Below are positions 12,701-24,115 of a stretch of 64,000 bases of DNA, in pieces; position 1 is the stretch's first letter; every line of letters starts with the position of its first letter. Made by a program: the position numbers and the translations under genes. The DNA lies in NCBI RefSeq assembly GCF_963678635.1, contig NC_087066.1, positions 15,237,949 through 15,301,948 of the forward strand, given 5' to 3'. This stretch comes from Symsagittifera roscoffensis (taxonomy: Eukaryota; Xenacoelomorpha; Acoela; Convolutidae). The notes beneath the pieces were generated by a model that was not told the origin of the DNA, ran no database searches, and was given only the letters and a program-made list of their open reading frames with translations.

Positions 12701-13018
12701 GTCGGAATCCCATTTATTACTAAAAATATTTCAACTATAAATACTTTAAACAGCAGAATTCAGATAAAAGACAATTACACAAGAAAGAAAAACACAGCTC
12801 TAACCGTTTTCCAAAGAGTAAACAAACAACCAACATTTTTTTCCAAGTTCTACCCATATACAATCAAGAACGGAAATACCTGAAACCACTAGCAGGTTAT
12901 GTACACAACTTTTCAATAAAACAAGTTCACCAATACGATACAAAAAAAACATCTTATGTGTCTGACCTTGAATTCAGACCGATTCATAATTTTTTCCGAG
13001 TAACAATCTCATTTATTT

Positions 13019-13756
13019 TTTTTTTCAATTTTTACTTTAAAAATATTAGTTGCTCAATTGCCATGGAACTCGGTATGTATCGCGATAACGCAATTCAAAC
13101 TAAGGGGGGTGCTGGCTGATGAATAGTTGATAGAAATCACAGGGAGGGGTTGAACGCGTGAACGGATAGGGGAGGAGGGTAGGGGTAAACGCGCATTTTA
13201 TATAAAAGTGATAAGGTTTAGATTTCGAGTAGGCCGTGAGTATAGCAGAAAATTGATCGGATCAAGTTAACATCCTCCCCTCCCTCCAAAGAAATCCATT
13301 TAGGGGGAAAATGTTAAATATGGAGTTCGACATATCAGCCAATCAGAATAGAGCATTTTACATGCAGCGCTAAGTAGATTTAAATTAAAATGAACGCTGG
13401 GGTGGAGAATTTTTTTTTTTTGGGGGGGGGGAGAGGATTTTAACTTGATCCAATTGATCTCCCGCAATAAAATGAACGCAGATACGGTGAATCAACAACT
13501 TCTTTCCATTTTGTTGATCAAAAAAGGTTTCACCAAAAAATTTGCCATTTACTATAAAAAGACCGGATAGATTTGACTCAAAGTAATCGAGCTTGAAATC
13601 ATTTTTTGAGTTGAAGTTTCCTCAAAGAACTAAGAATAGAGGTACTCGTTTAGAAGTCTGTTCCCGTTAAAAACCTCGTGTAGAAGTATGGTTCGTTAAA
13701 ACTACCAATGGTACGATACTGAAATCAGATATGGACGATTTTAAATGTAGTTTGTA
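13019..13756. other. Non-coding flank with a small inverted repeat
   Basis: No credible ORF is seen. An imperfect inverted repeat pairs 13253-13280 (ttgatcggatcaagtta) with 13431-13460 (taacttgatccaattgatc). G-rich and T-rich tracts lie between them (about 13405-13435). This is the start of sequence unique to the window after the retroelement copy breaks off. Confidence 0.5.
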
Positions 13757-14485
13757 AGGTGCTAGGGATTTTAGCAGACCAGTTTTTATAGCAGACCGGT
13801 TTTTTAGCGGACTCAGAACAATTATAAAGTGTAATAGCTAACTTCAAACGCGGAATTGGCGATTAGCGACCGCTTGCTCCGCTGCGCTTCAATTCATCAC
13901 GAGTGTTATTGTGCACGTAAATCTTTGATTTGCCGCTAAATTAGTCTGTCTTGTTTTAGAAGTGGAAAGTTTTGCTTACAAACTGCGAGATAAATGTCTG
14001 AATTGGGGAAGCTTAGCCCCAGACTGAGCGTCTTTTTGAGTCTGTCAATCAATCAATCATCCATCACTTTGTAACGTTTGTCTGCTAAAAGACTCATTTT
14101 TCACTTTTTATGCTAAAAGATTGGTCTGCTAAACGATCGGTCCCCCAGTTTATAAGTTTTGCCAGAGAACTGATTTTTTGATAATTTCATTTTAAAGGAA
14201 ACGTAGGAGCTAATCAAACAAAAAAATGTACAAGTTTTCTTCTGTTCTCATCCCGAACAAGACTTCCCCAATTAAGACAATTATTTCGTCATTTGTCAAC
14301 AAAACTATCAACTTCAAAAACACAGCAGTCTAAATTAGTGGCGAATTGAATTGAAGCAAAGCGGAATAAATGGTCGCTAATCGCCAATTCCTTGTTTGAA
14401 GTTAGCTATCACACTTTATAATGTCCTGTGTCTGCTAAAAAACCTGTCTGCTAAAAAACTGGTCTGCTAAAATCCCTGGCACCTT
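13757..14485. mobile_element. MITE-like element with long terminal inverted repeats
   Basis: The left end (aaggtgctagggatttta, from 13757) is matched by the reverse complement of the right end (taaaatccctggcacctt, to 14485). The inverted match continues inward for about 200 bases through the repeated phrase gtctgctaaaa and the block ggcgattagcgaccg / cggtcgctaatcgcc-like (13857 and 14370). The 300-bp core has no ORF. Size and structure fit a non-autonomous DNA transposon. I could not identify a clean target duplication, so the superfamily is undetermined. Confidence 0.75.
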
Positions 14486-14656
14486 TTCATCCACTTGAAG
14501 TACTTCAATTATTTTTCAAGTGGTCTGGCGGAGCCATACTTCTAAATGAGTGCCAGAATAGATTTTACTTGAAAAAAGATATCATAAGTTCTGTGCAGCT
14601 TCTTGCCTAGTACACTGTTTTCAACTTGGCGACTTTAACGTTAAAAAATTTATTTC

Positions 14657-15591
14657 ATGAAGCAATTAGTTTTTATGATGTTTAAAAATCATGCACAAAA
14701 AACCTCCGCTGTCAAAGATAAGCAAAAGGACACTGTTTTTTGTTTCAGAAAGAGAACAATAAACGACGAAATTAAATGTAAGCGAGCTAAAATTAGTCCT
14801 TCCGGTAGTTGTAGAACGCTGCAGCGAATGATTGATTCTGATGTCAATCACTGCAACCCAGGTAGAGGCTTTGAACTCTGTCAATCTTTTCTGAAGTATA
14901 ATAACAATCTTGATCATTTCTATGAGTTCGACTGCAATAATGCGAAGAAGATTTGCATCAACATGAAAATTGGTTTTCTTGACCCTCCGAACGGCAGTCT
15001 GAAATGGACAATCTTGAACGCTTCTGAGTTTTCTGCACTCGAAATTCGGCTAAAAACACTGTCGCACGAAAAGAAGTTTATGTACCTGACATGCGAACTC
15101 AGCTGGCATACTTATTTTTTGTATCGATTGATGGGATATAGTTTCAACAAACATGGACAAGCTGAACAAGTCTTGTTTTTTCAACCAAATATCGACGTAT
15201 CAGATATTCGACTATCAGCTAAAAACAAAGAAAAGACGAAGAATAAGCCAAATATTAACATCATTTTTATCGACAGCGTTTCAAGGACTGAATTTTACTA
15301 CGCTATGCCAAAGACAGTTGCTTGGATGCGAAGTTTGGCGACCGAAGAAAAAAGAAATGTCCTTGACTTCAAATTAGTTCAAAGCGTGCATCATCAGACT
15401 TTTTACAACTTCCATAAACTGTTCAATGGTGCAAATAAAAGTGCAAGAGTCTACAAACGAGATTATGAGATCGATGAATTGGAACACTTTTTTCCCAAAA
15501 TGAGAAAAAGTGGATACATGACTGCCTATTCGAGGGATGCTTGTTATTCATACTACATGCATGGGAAAGACTCAATTTCAGCCAAGGATGC
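14657..15591 (+). CDS. DUF229 family protein, exon 1
   Basis: This is the N-terminal and first catalytic part of a DUF229 (PF02995) protein, a family with the alkaline-phosphatase/sulfatase fold whose substrate is generally unknown. The ATG at 14657 opens 312 codons. The hallmark FIDSVSR lies at residues 204-210, with Asp206 the likely first metal ligand. It is followed by a PKTVAWMRSL helix and the block LVQSVHHQTFYNFHKLFNG typical of the family. The C-terminal AYSRDACYSYY is also family-like. The reading ends with a TGA at 15593, but a consensus donor GTGAGT begins at 15592, and the exon joins in phase to 21795. No signal peptide or membrane anchor is obvious, so an upstream exon may exist. 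Confidence 0.85.
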
Positions 15592-15680
15592 GTGAGTTAC
15601 CTATTTTATTTTGTCGGAGAGTGAAATTAAAAAATCATAAAAAGTTGCAAAGGTGAGAAAAAATAACTCATTATGCATTA

Positions 15681-16262
15681 TGGAACCAGTTCTAAACTAG
15701 TATTGATAATTGGACATAAATGTAATTCGCTATCTTTATAAAATATTACTACCTGCAAATCATATTCCATCTCTAACACTGACACTTATTTGTAAGTGCT
15801 GAAAATACTTGTAGTTTCAGCACCAGAACAATTTGAACAAATCTTAGACTACAGTTGTTCTCCTTCTGGATAAAACCCCAAGAACTAACACGCAAAAACC
15901 AGTATACACTAGATCTATTGAGACTAGGAGATATAAGAGTAAGATTAAGATTGGTATTAGACTGAGAACTTTCACGAATCTATCCGGCCGAAAATAAGAT
16001 ACCGTGATAAACAGACGGTGTACCTTATCTGAAATTACTCTATGAGTATAGCCAAATAGTCTTAACTCATCTGGTGCGACCAAAAGTCTCGAACAAGACC
16101 TTAAAAGACCAACTTGGATATAGATCTACCTGTGTTCTAATTATACCTAAACCTTATGGATTGGTTTACTCTTCTGCAACCCTTGATCACCAAGCAGATA
16201 CAAACAAGATACAGGAACGTTACAAAATCAAAAATATTTTTCTGACTCAGAAGCTATATCAC
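15681..16262 (+). repeat. Solo LTR related to the 25473 element, with target duplication
   Basis: It begins TGGAACCAG like the LTRs at 25473 and 51678 and shares blocks such as cttgtagtttcagcacc, ctattgagactaggaga and gaatctatccggccgaaaat. The last 130 bases match 26848-26966, both ending atcac. It is flanked by catta on both sides (15676-15680 and 16263-16267), a 5-bp target duplication that supports a genuine insertion followed by LTR-LTR recombination. It lacks about 950 bp that the 25473 LTR carries in the middle. Confidence 0.7.
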
Positions 16263-16267
16263 CATTA

Positions 16268-18887
16268 TTAATTGAAAGAAAACGCAGAATTAAGAAATCA
16301 TACATTAAAAAACAGTACTAAAAAAAACGCAATTCTTGGTCAATTCTTCAAAAAAGTGCCTACAAAAGCCTTTTTTGGCCTGTTTATCAAAAATTTGCCT
16401 GCGGCGCAAAAAATTTATTCAAAGTGGGGCCTTTATTTTGATTTGGGAGACCTCAGAAAATCAATTTAGTCGACGTTTTGTAAAGATTAAAAATTTTACC
16501 TTCTGAGTAAGTTTTCTCAAATTGAGTAAATTTTATCAATTAAGTTCAAAAATGTAGTGTTCTAGAAATTCAAAGTGCTATAAGGCCATATACTTAATAA
16601 ATTATATCCGTTGTTTTTTGCTTGCGTTCAAAAAGTTTTTCCTAATGCCTGTTGGCTATGTTTAGTATTACCTGTTATGAGTGGAAAAATTTGAAAAAGA
16701 AAAAACTGTAGCACACCTGAATACAAAAAATTCTTCCCTGTTTCTGTTGTTAAAATATTTTTCAGATAATGAAAACAGTACCGCGACAATTTTCAAGAAA
16801 AGACAACTCGCAACAATAGAAAACTAGCAAATTCAAGAAAAAAGACAACTCGCAAGTTTTTGAAGTTAATTGGAAACTTTAAATTCTCGGTTCTCGGTTT
16901 AAGGTCGCCGGTGGGCGCTACTCGCCACAAATTTCCTATAAATTCCTACCCTATGCTTGCAAGCTCGCAACACGTTGGCGCGATTTTGGCGGTGGGTATA
17001 TTGCGAGTTGCCTTTTAAAGCGAGTTGTCGCATTACAATTGAAAACAATTAAATAGAAAAAATGAAAAACGATAAGTCTTTCATTCTATTTTTTCTAAAA
17101 CTAAAACAATATTCCTTTTATTTGAAAAAAAAGATATGGGCCGTTTTTTAGCGTGTTGAGGGAAAAGGACACATGGTACGCTTAAAATGATAGCATTGAC
17201 CTCAATTCAATTCAATTGTGTTTCAAAAATGAATCTCAAGTTGAAGAAAAAAAACGAAGATATTAAAAAAAAAACGTTTTTTTTTGCTGGTAGTTTTCAC
17301 AAAATATTCCAAATACAGTCACAAAAAAACGCACTCGTGTTTTTTTTTTAAAAATTGGAGAAAACATCGGACGACAAAGTTTTGCCTAATTTTCAATAGT
17401 CGCATCAAAAATAAATCAAATTAGAACATGCTAAAGTGATATTAAAAACTATATATATTACAAAAGTTTGAAGCGCTATCAGTTATTATCATTGATTAAC
17501 CCTCTGCTCAACAAATTAAAATTTGAGTAATTAATATAAATCTGATCTTTTGAATGTTTCCGTGATTACGCTATCGCCTCTCAAAACACGGTGGCTTTTT
17601 GACCAAAAAATTTGATTACTCATCTACAACTAATTGTGTTATTAAGAGATCAAACTTTCTTTCAATATATGTCTGAGGTGATCCGAGCTTTCACATTCAC
17701 GTTCTGGTCATTAACAGGATCAAAACTGTTTGCATAATGATATTTCTTCTCACTTTTGAATAACCGTTAGCTGTTTCAAATTGTAAGTTAAAAAATCAAG
17801 CTTTATCATCAACACTCTACCTGAATCTTCGGATTCCGTCAGGACGATAGCTGTTTCACACTAAGCAATGCTTTCACACCAATTTGGCTACAGCAGTTTC
17901 CGAAAACTTGTATCTGCCATTTTGTAGTTTCAATGCATTTCGATAAACGTCAATTATGTTGTGCTATCTTAAGCTGGAACGACTAACAAAGATATGTTTA
18001 ATTTGCCAAAATAAAATTTGTTAGACATTTTTACTTTGAGGAATTAAAATTAAAATTTTGAGCCCCAATGCAGTAAGACTTGCTGTTTATTTAAAAGACA
18101 AAAGGCGTCAGCATTTTGAGCTTTTTCATAAAAAGTTTTAACGACTAAAAAAATCTTGAATTTAAAAAGTGGTACTGACTGTTTATCTGATTACACAATT
18201 GCTTCATTTCTGTGGGCTTGATTCAAAATTATGATTTTTCAAATGAAAACCAATGAAATATTGAGGTTTTTAGAGATTGATCAATTATCCTTCAAATATA
18301 CATTACCTGTCACTGAGACTTTGCTCGCTTACCGTCTTCAGCTCTACCAGCCGCATGTCATTTTCAACCATTCTTCTATCGATCGTGTTCGTCTGCACAA
18401 TCAATGATTTTCCTCAATAAACCATAAATTTTTTATTATAACTTTGTTATCGTATTTTTTATCTCTATGAGCAACAGTTCATCAAACAATTTGGACTCCA
18501 TGCTGTCTCCAATTGGACTTGTTGTTTGATGCTTCCATCGGCAAATTTTTGTGAAAACTTGAAAACTGATCTTTTCTGTTACAATTTTGAAACAATTTTC
18601 ATAATCATTGACTGCAGATAAATTGAAATTATCAAGGCAGCATATGCCACTTTTTCAAATTGAATTGTTCATAATGAGGATACCTGGAAGATCAAATATT
18701 TCGAGGAAATTTTTTAAAAAAATTTTATCGAATTGTTTTGCAAATCAAGAAAAGGAAAAAAAACTATCTTTATAGTGTCTGGTTGATTATTCTAGAATAA
18801 TTGAGAAATTTAAGAAAAAAGATAAGAAAGATTTGAATTGAGTTACATATATACTTTTATATGAAATAAAATAAACGATTAAAACTA
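16268..18887. other. AT-rich intronic DNA, no gene seen
   Basis: Nothing coding is supported. The segment at 16360-16490 shares gggaga-ctcagaaaatcaatt-agtcgac with 53180-53230, so it belongs to a dispersed repeat. A weak inverted similarity (gacaactcgc at about 16800 and 16850, gcgagttgtcgc at about 17020) surrounds a GC-richer patch near 16900-17000. Homopolymer A and T runs cluster at 17255-17350. Confidence 0.4.
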
Positions 18888-21080
18888 TACTCAAGCATAC
18901 ATACCCCACCATACGTATAAAGCTGCATACTTGTAAACATAAAAAACATAAACACATTTTCATAAGTTGCAAACTTATATGCATACTCATAAAAATAGTC
19001 AAACGTAATCTAGTACATACATACGTTTATTCATACACATTTAAATACTTACATAAGGTTATTCATACAAACTTACATGTAAAAACATACATGTATACAT
19101 AAGCACAAACTTACATAAACACATACATAGATAAATACATACATACATACATACAAACATACATGCATACATAGATACATACATGCGTACTTACATATAT
19201 AAATACAAAAATAATATTTTTTAGAGACATACAACCATACGTACAAAATTACATTAAAAATTACAAAAGTAAAATGCAAAAATACTTCCATAAATACAAA
19301 CATTCAAAAATGAAGTCTTACATAAAGGTATGAATACAAACGTACATAGTCTTATACATAAGATGAATGCAAATAAACTCTCATACATACATAAATTTTA
19401 CATACTTGCTTACATAATTTTAAACCTGCAATCAAATATACGAAAAGTTTTGCTTACACACATGCAAAGATTTTAAATAGAACCACTTTTAAACACACAA
19501 ACCAGCTTACATTCACTTCACACTTTCAAGACAAATATATACACACTTTAAGACAAAAAGAGTCAGGCATTACAGACTGGCATTCATACGTCTTTACATA
19601 CAGTCATATAAACGTGCCTTTCATACTCATATACAAAAATGCATAAGTACTTGCCTACAAACAGACATGGATCGTACTTTACAAGGATGCAACGACTCAT
19701 GTGTACACACTTTCCTTTTAAACAGACATAAAACTTCAATCATAAATTTGTACAATTTGCAAAGAAGCAAATTTTTAAATTATTTTAAACTGAAAAACAT
19801 ACATTGATACTTGCTGGTCTTCATATACTGGTCTTCATGCTGGTCTTCACACACTCAATCAAGCGGACATGCAGTCAAGAGTTCATCTTACATGAAAACA
19901 TACAAATATACATAACTCCTAAATACTCAAATGAATACACACAAATAGTATGTACATACATGATTAATTACATTTATACATGCAAAAAGTTGTAGACTTT
20001 TACATAGATACATAATTTACATAAATAGACACACACGCAAGTTTTGCTTACACACATGCAAAGATTTTACTTATCAGTTCTGCTTGACTGCATGTCCGCT
20101 TGATTGAGTGAATGAAGACCAGCAATTATTTTGTATCAATGTATGTTTTTCAGCTTAAAATCATTTAAAAATTTGCTTCTTTGCAAATTGTACAATTTTA
20201 TGATTGAAGTCTTATGTCTGTTTAAAAGGAAATTGTGTACACATGAGTCGTTGCATGCTTGTTAAGTACGATCCATGTCTGTTTGTGAGCAAGTACTCAT
20301 GCATTTTCGTATATGAGTATGAAAGGCACGTTTATATGACTGTATGTAAAGACGTATGAATGCCAGTCTGTAATGCCTGACTCTTTTTGTCTTAATGTGT
20401 GTATATATTTGTCTTGAAAGTGTGAAGTGAATGTAAGCTGGTTTGTGTGTTTAATTGTGGTTCTATTTTAAAGGTCAGCAGAAATAATAAGTCAAAATTT
20501 TTTGCATATTTGATTGCAGGTTTAAAAGTATGTAAACAAGTATGTAAAATTTATGTATGTATGAGAGTTTATGTGCATTCATCTTATGTATAAGACTATG
20601 TACGTTTGTATTCATACCTTTATGTAGACTTCATTTTGGAATGTTTGTATGTATGGAAGTATTTTTGCATATATGTATGTAATTTTTTACGTATGGTTGT
20701 ATGAATGTCTCTAAAAATTTTTTATATTTGTATGTATATATGTAAGTACGCATGTATGTATCTATGTATGCATGTATGTTTGTATGTATGTATGTATTTA
20801 TGTATGTATGTGATTATGTAAGTTTGTGCTTATGTATACATGTATGTATGTTTGTATTCAGTAAGTGTGTATGTAATTGTTTTTGTAAGTAAGTTTGTAT
20901 GAATAACCTTATATAAGTATTTAAATGTGTATGAATAAACGTATGTATGTACTAGAATACGTATGACTATTTTTATGAGTATGCATATAAGTTTGCAACT
21001 TATGAAAATGTGTTTATGTTTTTTATGTTTACAAGTATGCAGCTTTATATGTTTGGTGGGGTATGTATGTTTGAGTATAG
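18888..21080. repeat. Foldback palindrome with arms of about 1 kb
   Basis: The left arm (about 18888-19880) is the reverse complement of the right arm (about 20085-21080). Matching blocks include ctatactca at the outer ends, the tgcatacttgtaaacata block, and tcaatcaagcggacatgcag at the inner ends, with a spacer of about 200 bases. Arm similarity is high but not perfect. Both arms contain ACAT/ATGT microsatellite tracts (about 19100-19200 and 20700-20840). A 30-base phrase at 19447 recurs in the spacer at 20040. No ORF is credible. It resembles a foldback transposon or an inverted duplication, and its transcript would form a long hairpin. Confidence 0.85.
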
Positions 21081-21081
21081 G

Positions 21082-21670
21082 CTATGGTTGAAACATGGCC
21101 TGAAATTTGTAACGTTACTTGAGACAAATATTAACCATAACATAAAACACACGCATGTTAAACACATGGACGAACCCCTGAGGAAATACCTTTCGAATAT
21201 TATTAAAAACGATGATGTAATTACAGTTATTTTATCAGATCACGGAAAAAAATTCGGCCTCTATATGAACTTGGTGTTCCCCGAAGGCGCAACAGACCGC
21301 TATCACCCATTCGCGTTTGTTATTTTGCCGGAAAAAGAGAATCGGTATTTTACAGACGTTGAGTTGAAAAATTTAGAGTCAAATCAGGACAAAATGGTGA
21401 CGGCACAAGGTTTACATTACTTGTTGTCGAAGTTTTCGGTTCAAGGGGATGAAGAACAGTCAGGTGATACAAACATTTTTGCTCCAAAAAGCTAAGCGTA
21501 ATAAATTTATATACGGTCAAAACCAATCAAATCTTTTTTTAAAGATGTACACTATGACATCGAACTAGATGTGAATTTAGTTGGGGAAACATGTTTGCTT
21601 CAGTGTAGTCTGACCGCTTGGCATGCAAAAAGGTCACAAATTTCGTACTCTGTTGCAACATTTTTAATAT
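21082..21670 (+). pseudogene. Partial duplication of DUF229 exon 2 and its 3' flank
   Basis: This segment copies 21979-22570 at roughly 96% identity with a period of 897 bases. It includes the LWLKHGLKFVTLLE...SDHG region (SDHG at 21235-21246) and the same stop (21493-21495). A 10-base indel follows the stop, and the copy also covers about 170 bases of downstream non-coding DNA, so it is a genomic and not an mRNA-derived duplication. It lacks the first 60 codons of exon 2 and starts directly at the edge of the foldback palindrome. A tatag|G at the edge could in principle act as an in-phase acceptor for exon 1, but there is no pyrimidine tract. Confidence 0.8.
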
Positions 21671-21794
21671 GTACAGCTATTCACCAAAAATGGAGTTTCG
21701 AATCTTTTTAGATTTGTTCCTAATTTTAAAAATAGTAGAAAGCAAACTGATGTTCACATAAACTTTCCGAATTGTAAAATGATCTTTTTTACAG

Positions 21795-22360
21795 GTATGA
21801 AATTGTCAACCGATTCCAAAAACAAACGCTTCTAGAAGACGTTGGTTTGTATTTTGCCAGTTGTGAATTGATGAATGCAACTTACAAAACACCAAGTGCG
21901 TTCAGTATTGACAATAAATGTTTCAACGGAAAATTCCTGGTCGAATATCAATTAAATCAGCTTTTGGATACACAGAAACTATGGTTGAAACATGGCCTGA
22001 AATTTGTAACGTTACTTGAGACAAATGTTAACCATAACATAAAACACACGCATGTTAAGCATATGGACGAACCCCTGAGGAAATACCTTTCTAATATTAT
22101 AAAAAACGATGATGTAATTACAGTTATTTTATCAGATCACGGGAACAAATTCGGCCTCTATATGAACTTGGTGTTCCCCGAAGGCGCAACAGACCGCTAT
22201 CACCCATTCGCGTTTGTTATTTTGCCGGAAAAAGAGAATCGCTTTTTTACAGACGTTGAGTTGAAAAATTTGGAGTCAAATCAGGACAAAATGGTGACGG
22301 CACAAGATTTACATTACTTGTTGTCGAAGTTTTCGGTTCAAGGGGATGAAGAACAGTCAG
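21795..22360 (+). CDS. DUF229 family protein, exon 2
   Basis: This is the second catalytic part of the DUF229 protein. It starts after the acceptor ttttttacag and continues the frame of exon 1 (GC|G). It contains LYFASCELM, a Cys-rich turn (NKCFNGKFL), the helix HVKHMDEPLRKYLSNII, and the second metal-binding motif SDHG at 22132-22143, followed by the family-typical GLYM and HPFAFVILPE blocks. The frame stays open to a TAA at 22390, but a plausible donor (cag|gtgatg) at 22361 joins in phase 1 to 58045. If this donor is not used, the protein ends at 22392 and lacks the C-terminal Cys-rich domain expected of the family. Confidence 0.8.
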
Positions 22361-22392
22361 GTGATGCAAATATTTTTGCTCCAAAAAGCTAA

Positions 22393-23010
22393 GCGTAATA
22401 AATTTATATACGGTCAAAACCAATCAATTTCACTTACATTTTTTTAAAGATATACACTAGGACATCGAACTAGATGTGAATTTAGTTGGGGAAACATGTT
22501 TGCTTCAGTGTAGTCTGACCGCTTGGCAGCCAAAAAGGTCCCAACTTTCGTACTCTGTTGCAACATTTTTAATATGGTTTTGTCAACGAATCATATTACT
22601 TTTCAAAAAGCACCATTGGTACTTCTATGGTAGAGTGGTCCCTCGAAAGGCAAAGTTAAATTTGGAAAACTAACCTTATAAAAATTCTTCATTCAAAAAT
22701 ATTGCGAAGTACTTAGTATACTGACTCAGAAATTTTTCAGAATTTCAAAAAAATGGTAAGTAATATTGTTTATATCTAGAAATATGCTCGCTTCAAATTG
22801 TATTTTGGTTTAACAACCATAAGTGGGTTATTTTGTCATCAAAACTCAGTTTCGGCAGTTCAAATGATTTTAGCAACCATAAAACGGTGTGATGCGAGGT
22901 TTTAGATTTAACAAAACATACAATTTGTTTGAAAATCTGCTGCGACATCTTTTTGACAAGCGAAAACATAATTTTTAAAAAAACGATTTGAGTCTCTACC
23001 CGCAAAGGAG
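22393..23010. other. Downstream flank of exon 2, no gene seen
   Basis: The first 180 bases are shared with the 21495-21670 copy. The rest is AT-rich. An aataaa 12 bases after the stop could serve as a polyadenylation signal if exon 2 is terminal. No ORF is supported. Confidence 0.4.
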
Positions 23011-23195
23011 TTCCATGGACAATAATCGATTACAATTGAAAATTGTGGTCTAAAATGTTGTCATTATAGTCCATTATATTTGCAAATTTAGACCACGAAA
23101 TCAATAATATTGTCATTATAATCGATTATTTTCGTAAAAACACAATCCAGTAAAATCCATTATAACTCATTATAACGGATGATAATCGTTACATT
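23010..23195. repeat. AT-rich cluster of ataatcgattat-type palindromes
   Basis: Variants of cattataatcgattat occur repeatedly here (about 23020, 23070, 23120, 23155-23190). A similar cluster lies at 25280-25430. The two flank the C-rich repeat region and could be ends of one element, but low complexity makes this uncertain. Confidence 0.45.
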
Positions 23196-23269
23196 TTTTC
23201 GCAAACTCATTTGCAAAGCTTGCAACATTTGTGCATTACACACGGCCTACTCGCAATCTGAACCTACTC

Positions 23270-23395
23270 AAGTAAACCTTCTTCCTCACCTTGCCCCCCA
23301 TCCGCATTTGCCCAAATCCCCTCCCCCACCCCCACTCCCCTACGTTTATCCCTGCGCCCACCCCCATGTTTACTGAAGTTTACCCCCCGTACTGA
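23270..23395 (+). repeat. Isolated partial unit of the C-rich 171-bp repeat
   Basis: The segment gtaaaccttcttcctcacct to catgtttactgaagtttacc matches most of the units at 24181-24863. It is separated from the main array by the 65-bp minisatellite and about 280 bases of AT-rich DNA. Confidence 0.75.
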
Positions 23396-23435
23396 GAAAA
23401 TTCTTTGATTCTGTCAAGAAATACTTAATTTCCGA

Positions 23436-23831
23436 TCTCAATTTCTGGTCAGGAATTCTTTGCGAAATGTTTAAATAAAGCATGGATTTTCTATAGATAC
23501 TTTAATTCTAATCCAATTTCTGGTCAGAAATTTTCAAAATCTAGGCTATTTCAAATCAGAAAAAGCATTTTTCTAATCTAATTTCTGTTCAGAAATTTTC
23601 CTATTCTGGGCTAATTCTAATCAGAAAACGTTTTTTTCTAATCTATTTTCTGTTCAGAAATTTTCTTAGTCTGGGCTATTTCTAATCAAAAAAAGCTTTT
23701 TTCTAATCTAATTTCAGTTCAGAAATTTTCTTAATCTGGGCTATTTTTAAGCTGAAAATCATTTTTTCTTATCCAACTTAAGGTCAATAACTTTCTAAAT
23801 CTATGCTCTAGAACAGAAGAAATAATGCTTA
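23436..23831. repeat. 65-bp minisatellite
   Basis: Units begin at 23507, 23572, 23637, 23702 and 23767, an exact 65-base spacing, with a more diverged unit before them (from about 23436). Each contains tctaatct-atttctgttcagaaattttc and a ctgggctatttctaatca block. Confidence 0.85.
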
Positions 23832-24115
23832 AATAGGTTAAATTGCATCAATTGACTTGATTAGAAACAGAAAATTTCATCGTTGGTTTTGTGTAATAGA
23901 GTTGCGTTAATTTGCAGTATTTGAACCAAGAAAATGTTTTTTCAGCAATGATTATTATAGAGTTTAACGATTTTAGACTGTTCTCGGTTCAACGATTTTT
24001 AGACTGTCCTTGGTTATATAAGCTTCCTGTCCTTCGACGACAATCAATTCTTGGTTCACAATTGTCCATGGACTCTTTGAAGTCTATCTAGAAAAACAGC
24101 TTCTGCTCAGTACTG

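Larger units (their letters stand above)
1..13018 (+). mobile_element. Composite Ty3/gypsy-like LTR retroelement, copy 1, internal region, 3' truncated
   Basis: This block matches 26967-39984 at a constant offset of 26966, with only five substitutions noticed. It holds unit A (gag, protease, RT, RNase H, integrase; 1-8182) joined at 8183-8189 to unit B (second gag and protease; 8190-13018). Its first base corresponds to the first base after the 5' LTR of the second copy, so any LTR of this copy lies outside the window. Identity stops at 13018 in a T-run, in mid-element. The + strand is strongly A-rich and G-poor, which is common in LTR elements. Every reading frame is interrupted, so the block cannot encode working proteins. 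Confidence 0.85.
15592..21794 (+). other. DUF229 intron 1 (6.2 kb), repeat-filled
   Basis: Donor GTGAGT at 15592; acceptor ttttttacag ending at 21794. Splicing leaves phase 2 (GC plus G makes Ala), continuing YEIVNRFQ. The intron contains a solo LTR (15681-16262), unannotated AT-rich DNA (16268-18887), a foldback palindrome (18888-21080) and a partial duplication of exon 2 (21082-21670). Confidence 0.7.

Noticed and set aside
19073-19303. Cys/Tyr/Val-rich minus-strand ORF
   Set aside because: It is a translation of the ACAT microsatellite in the palindrome arm.
22476-22673. 65-codon ORF after exon 2
   Set aside because: It lies in the non-coding part of the duplicated block, its frame is not preserved in the 21.6-kb copy, and it has no recognisable domain.
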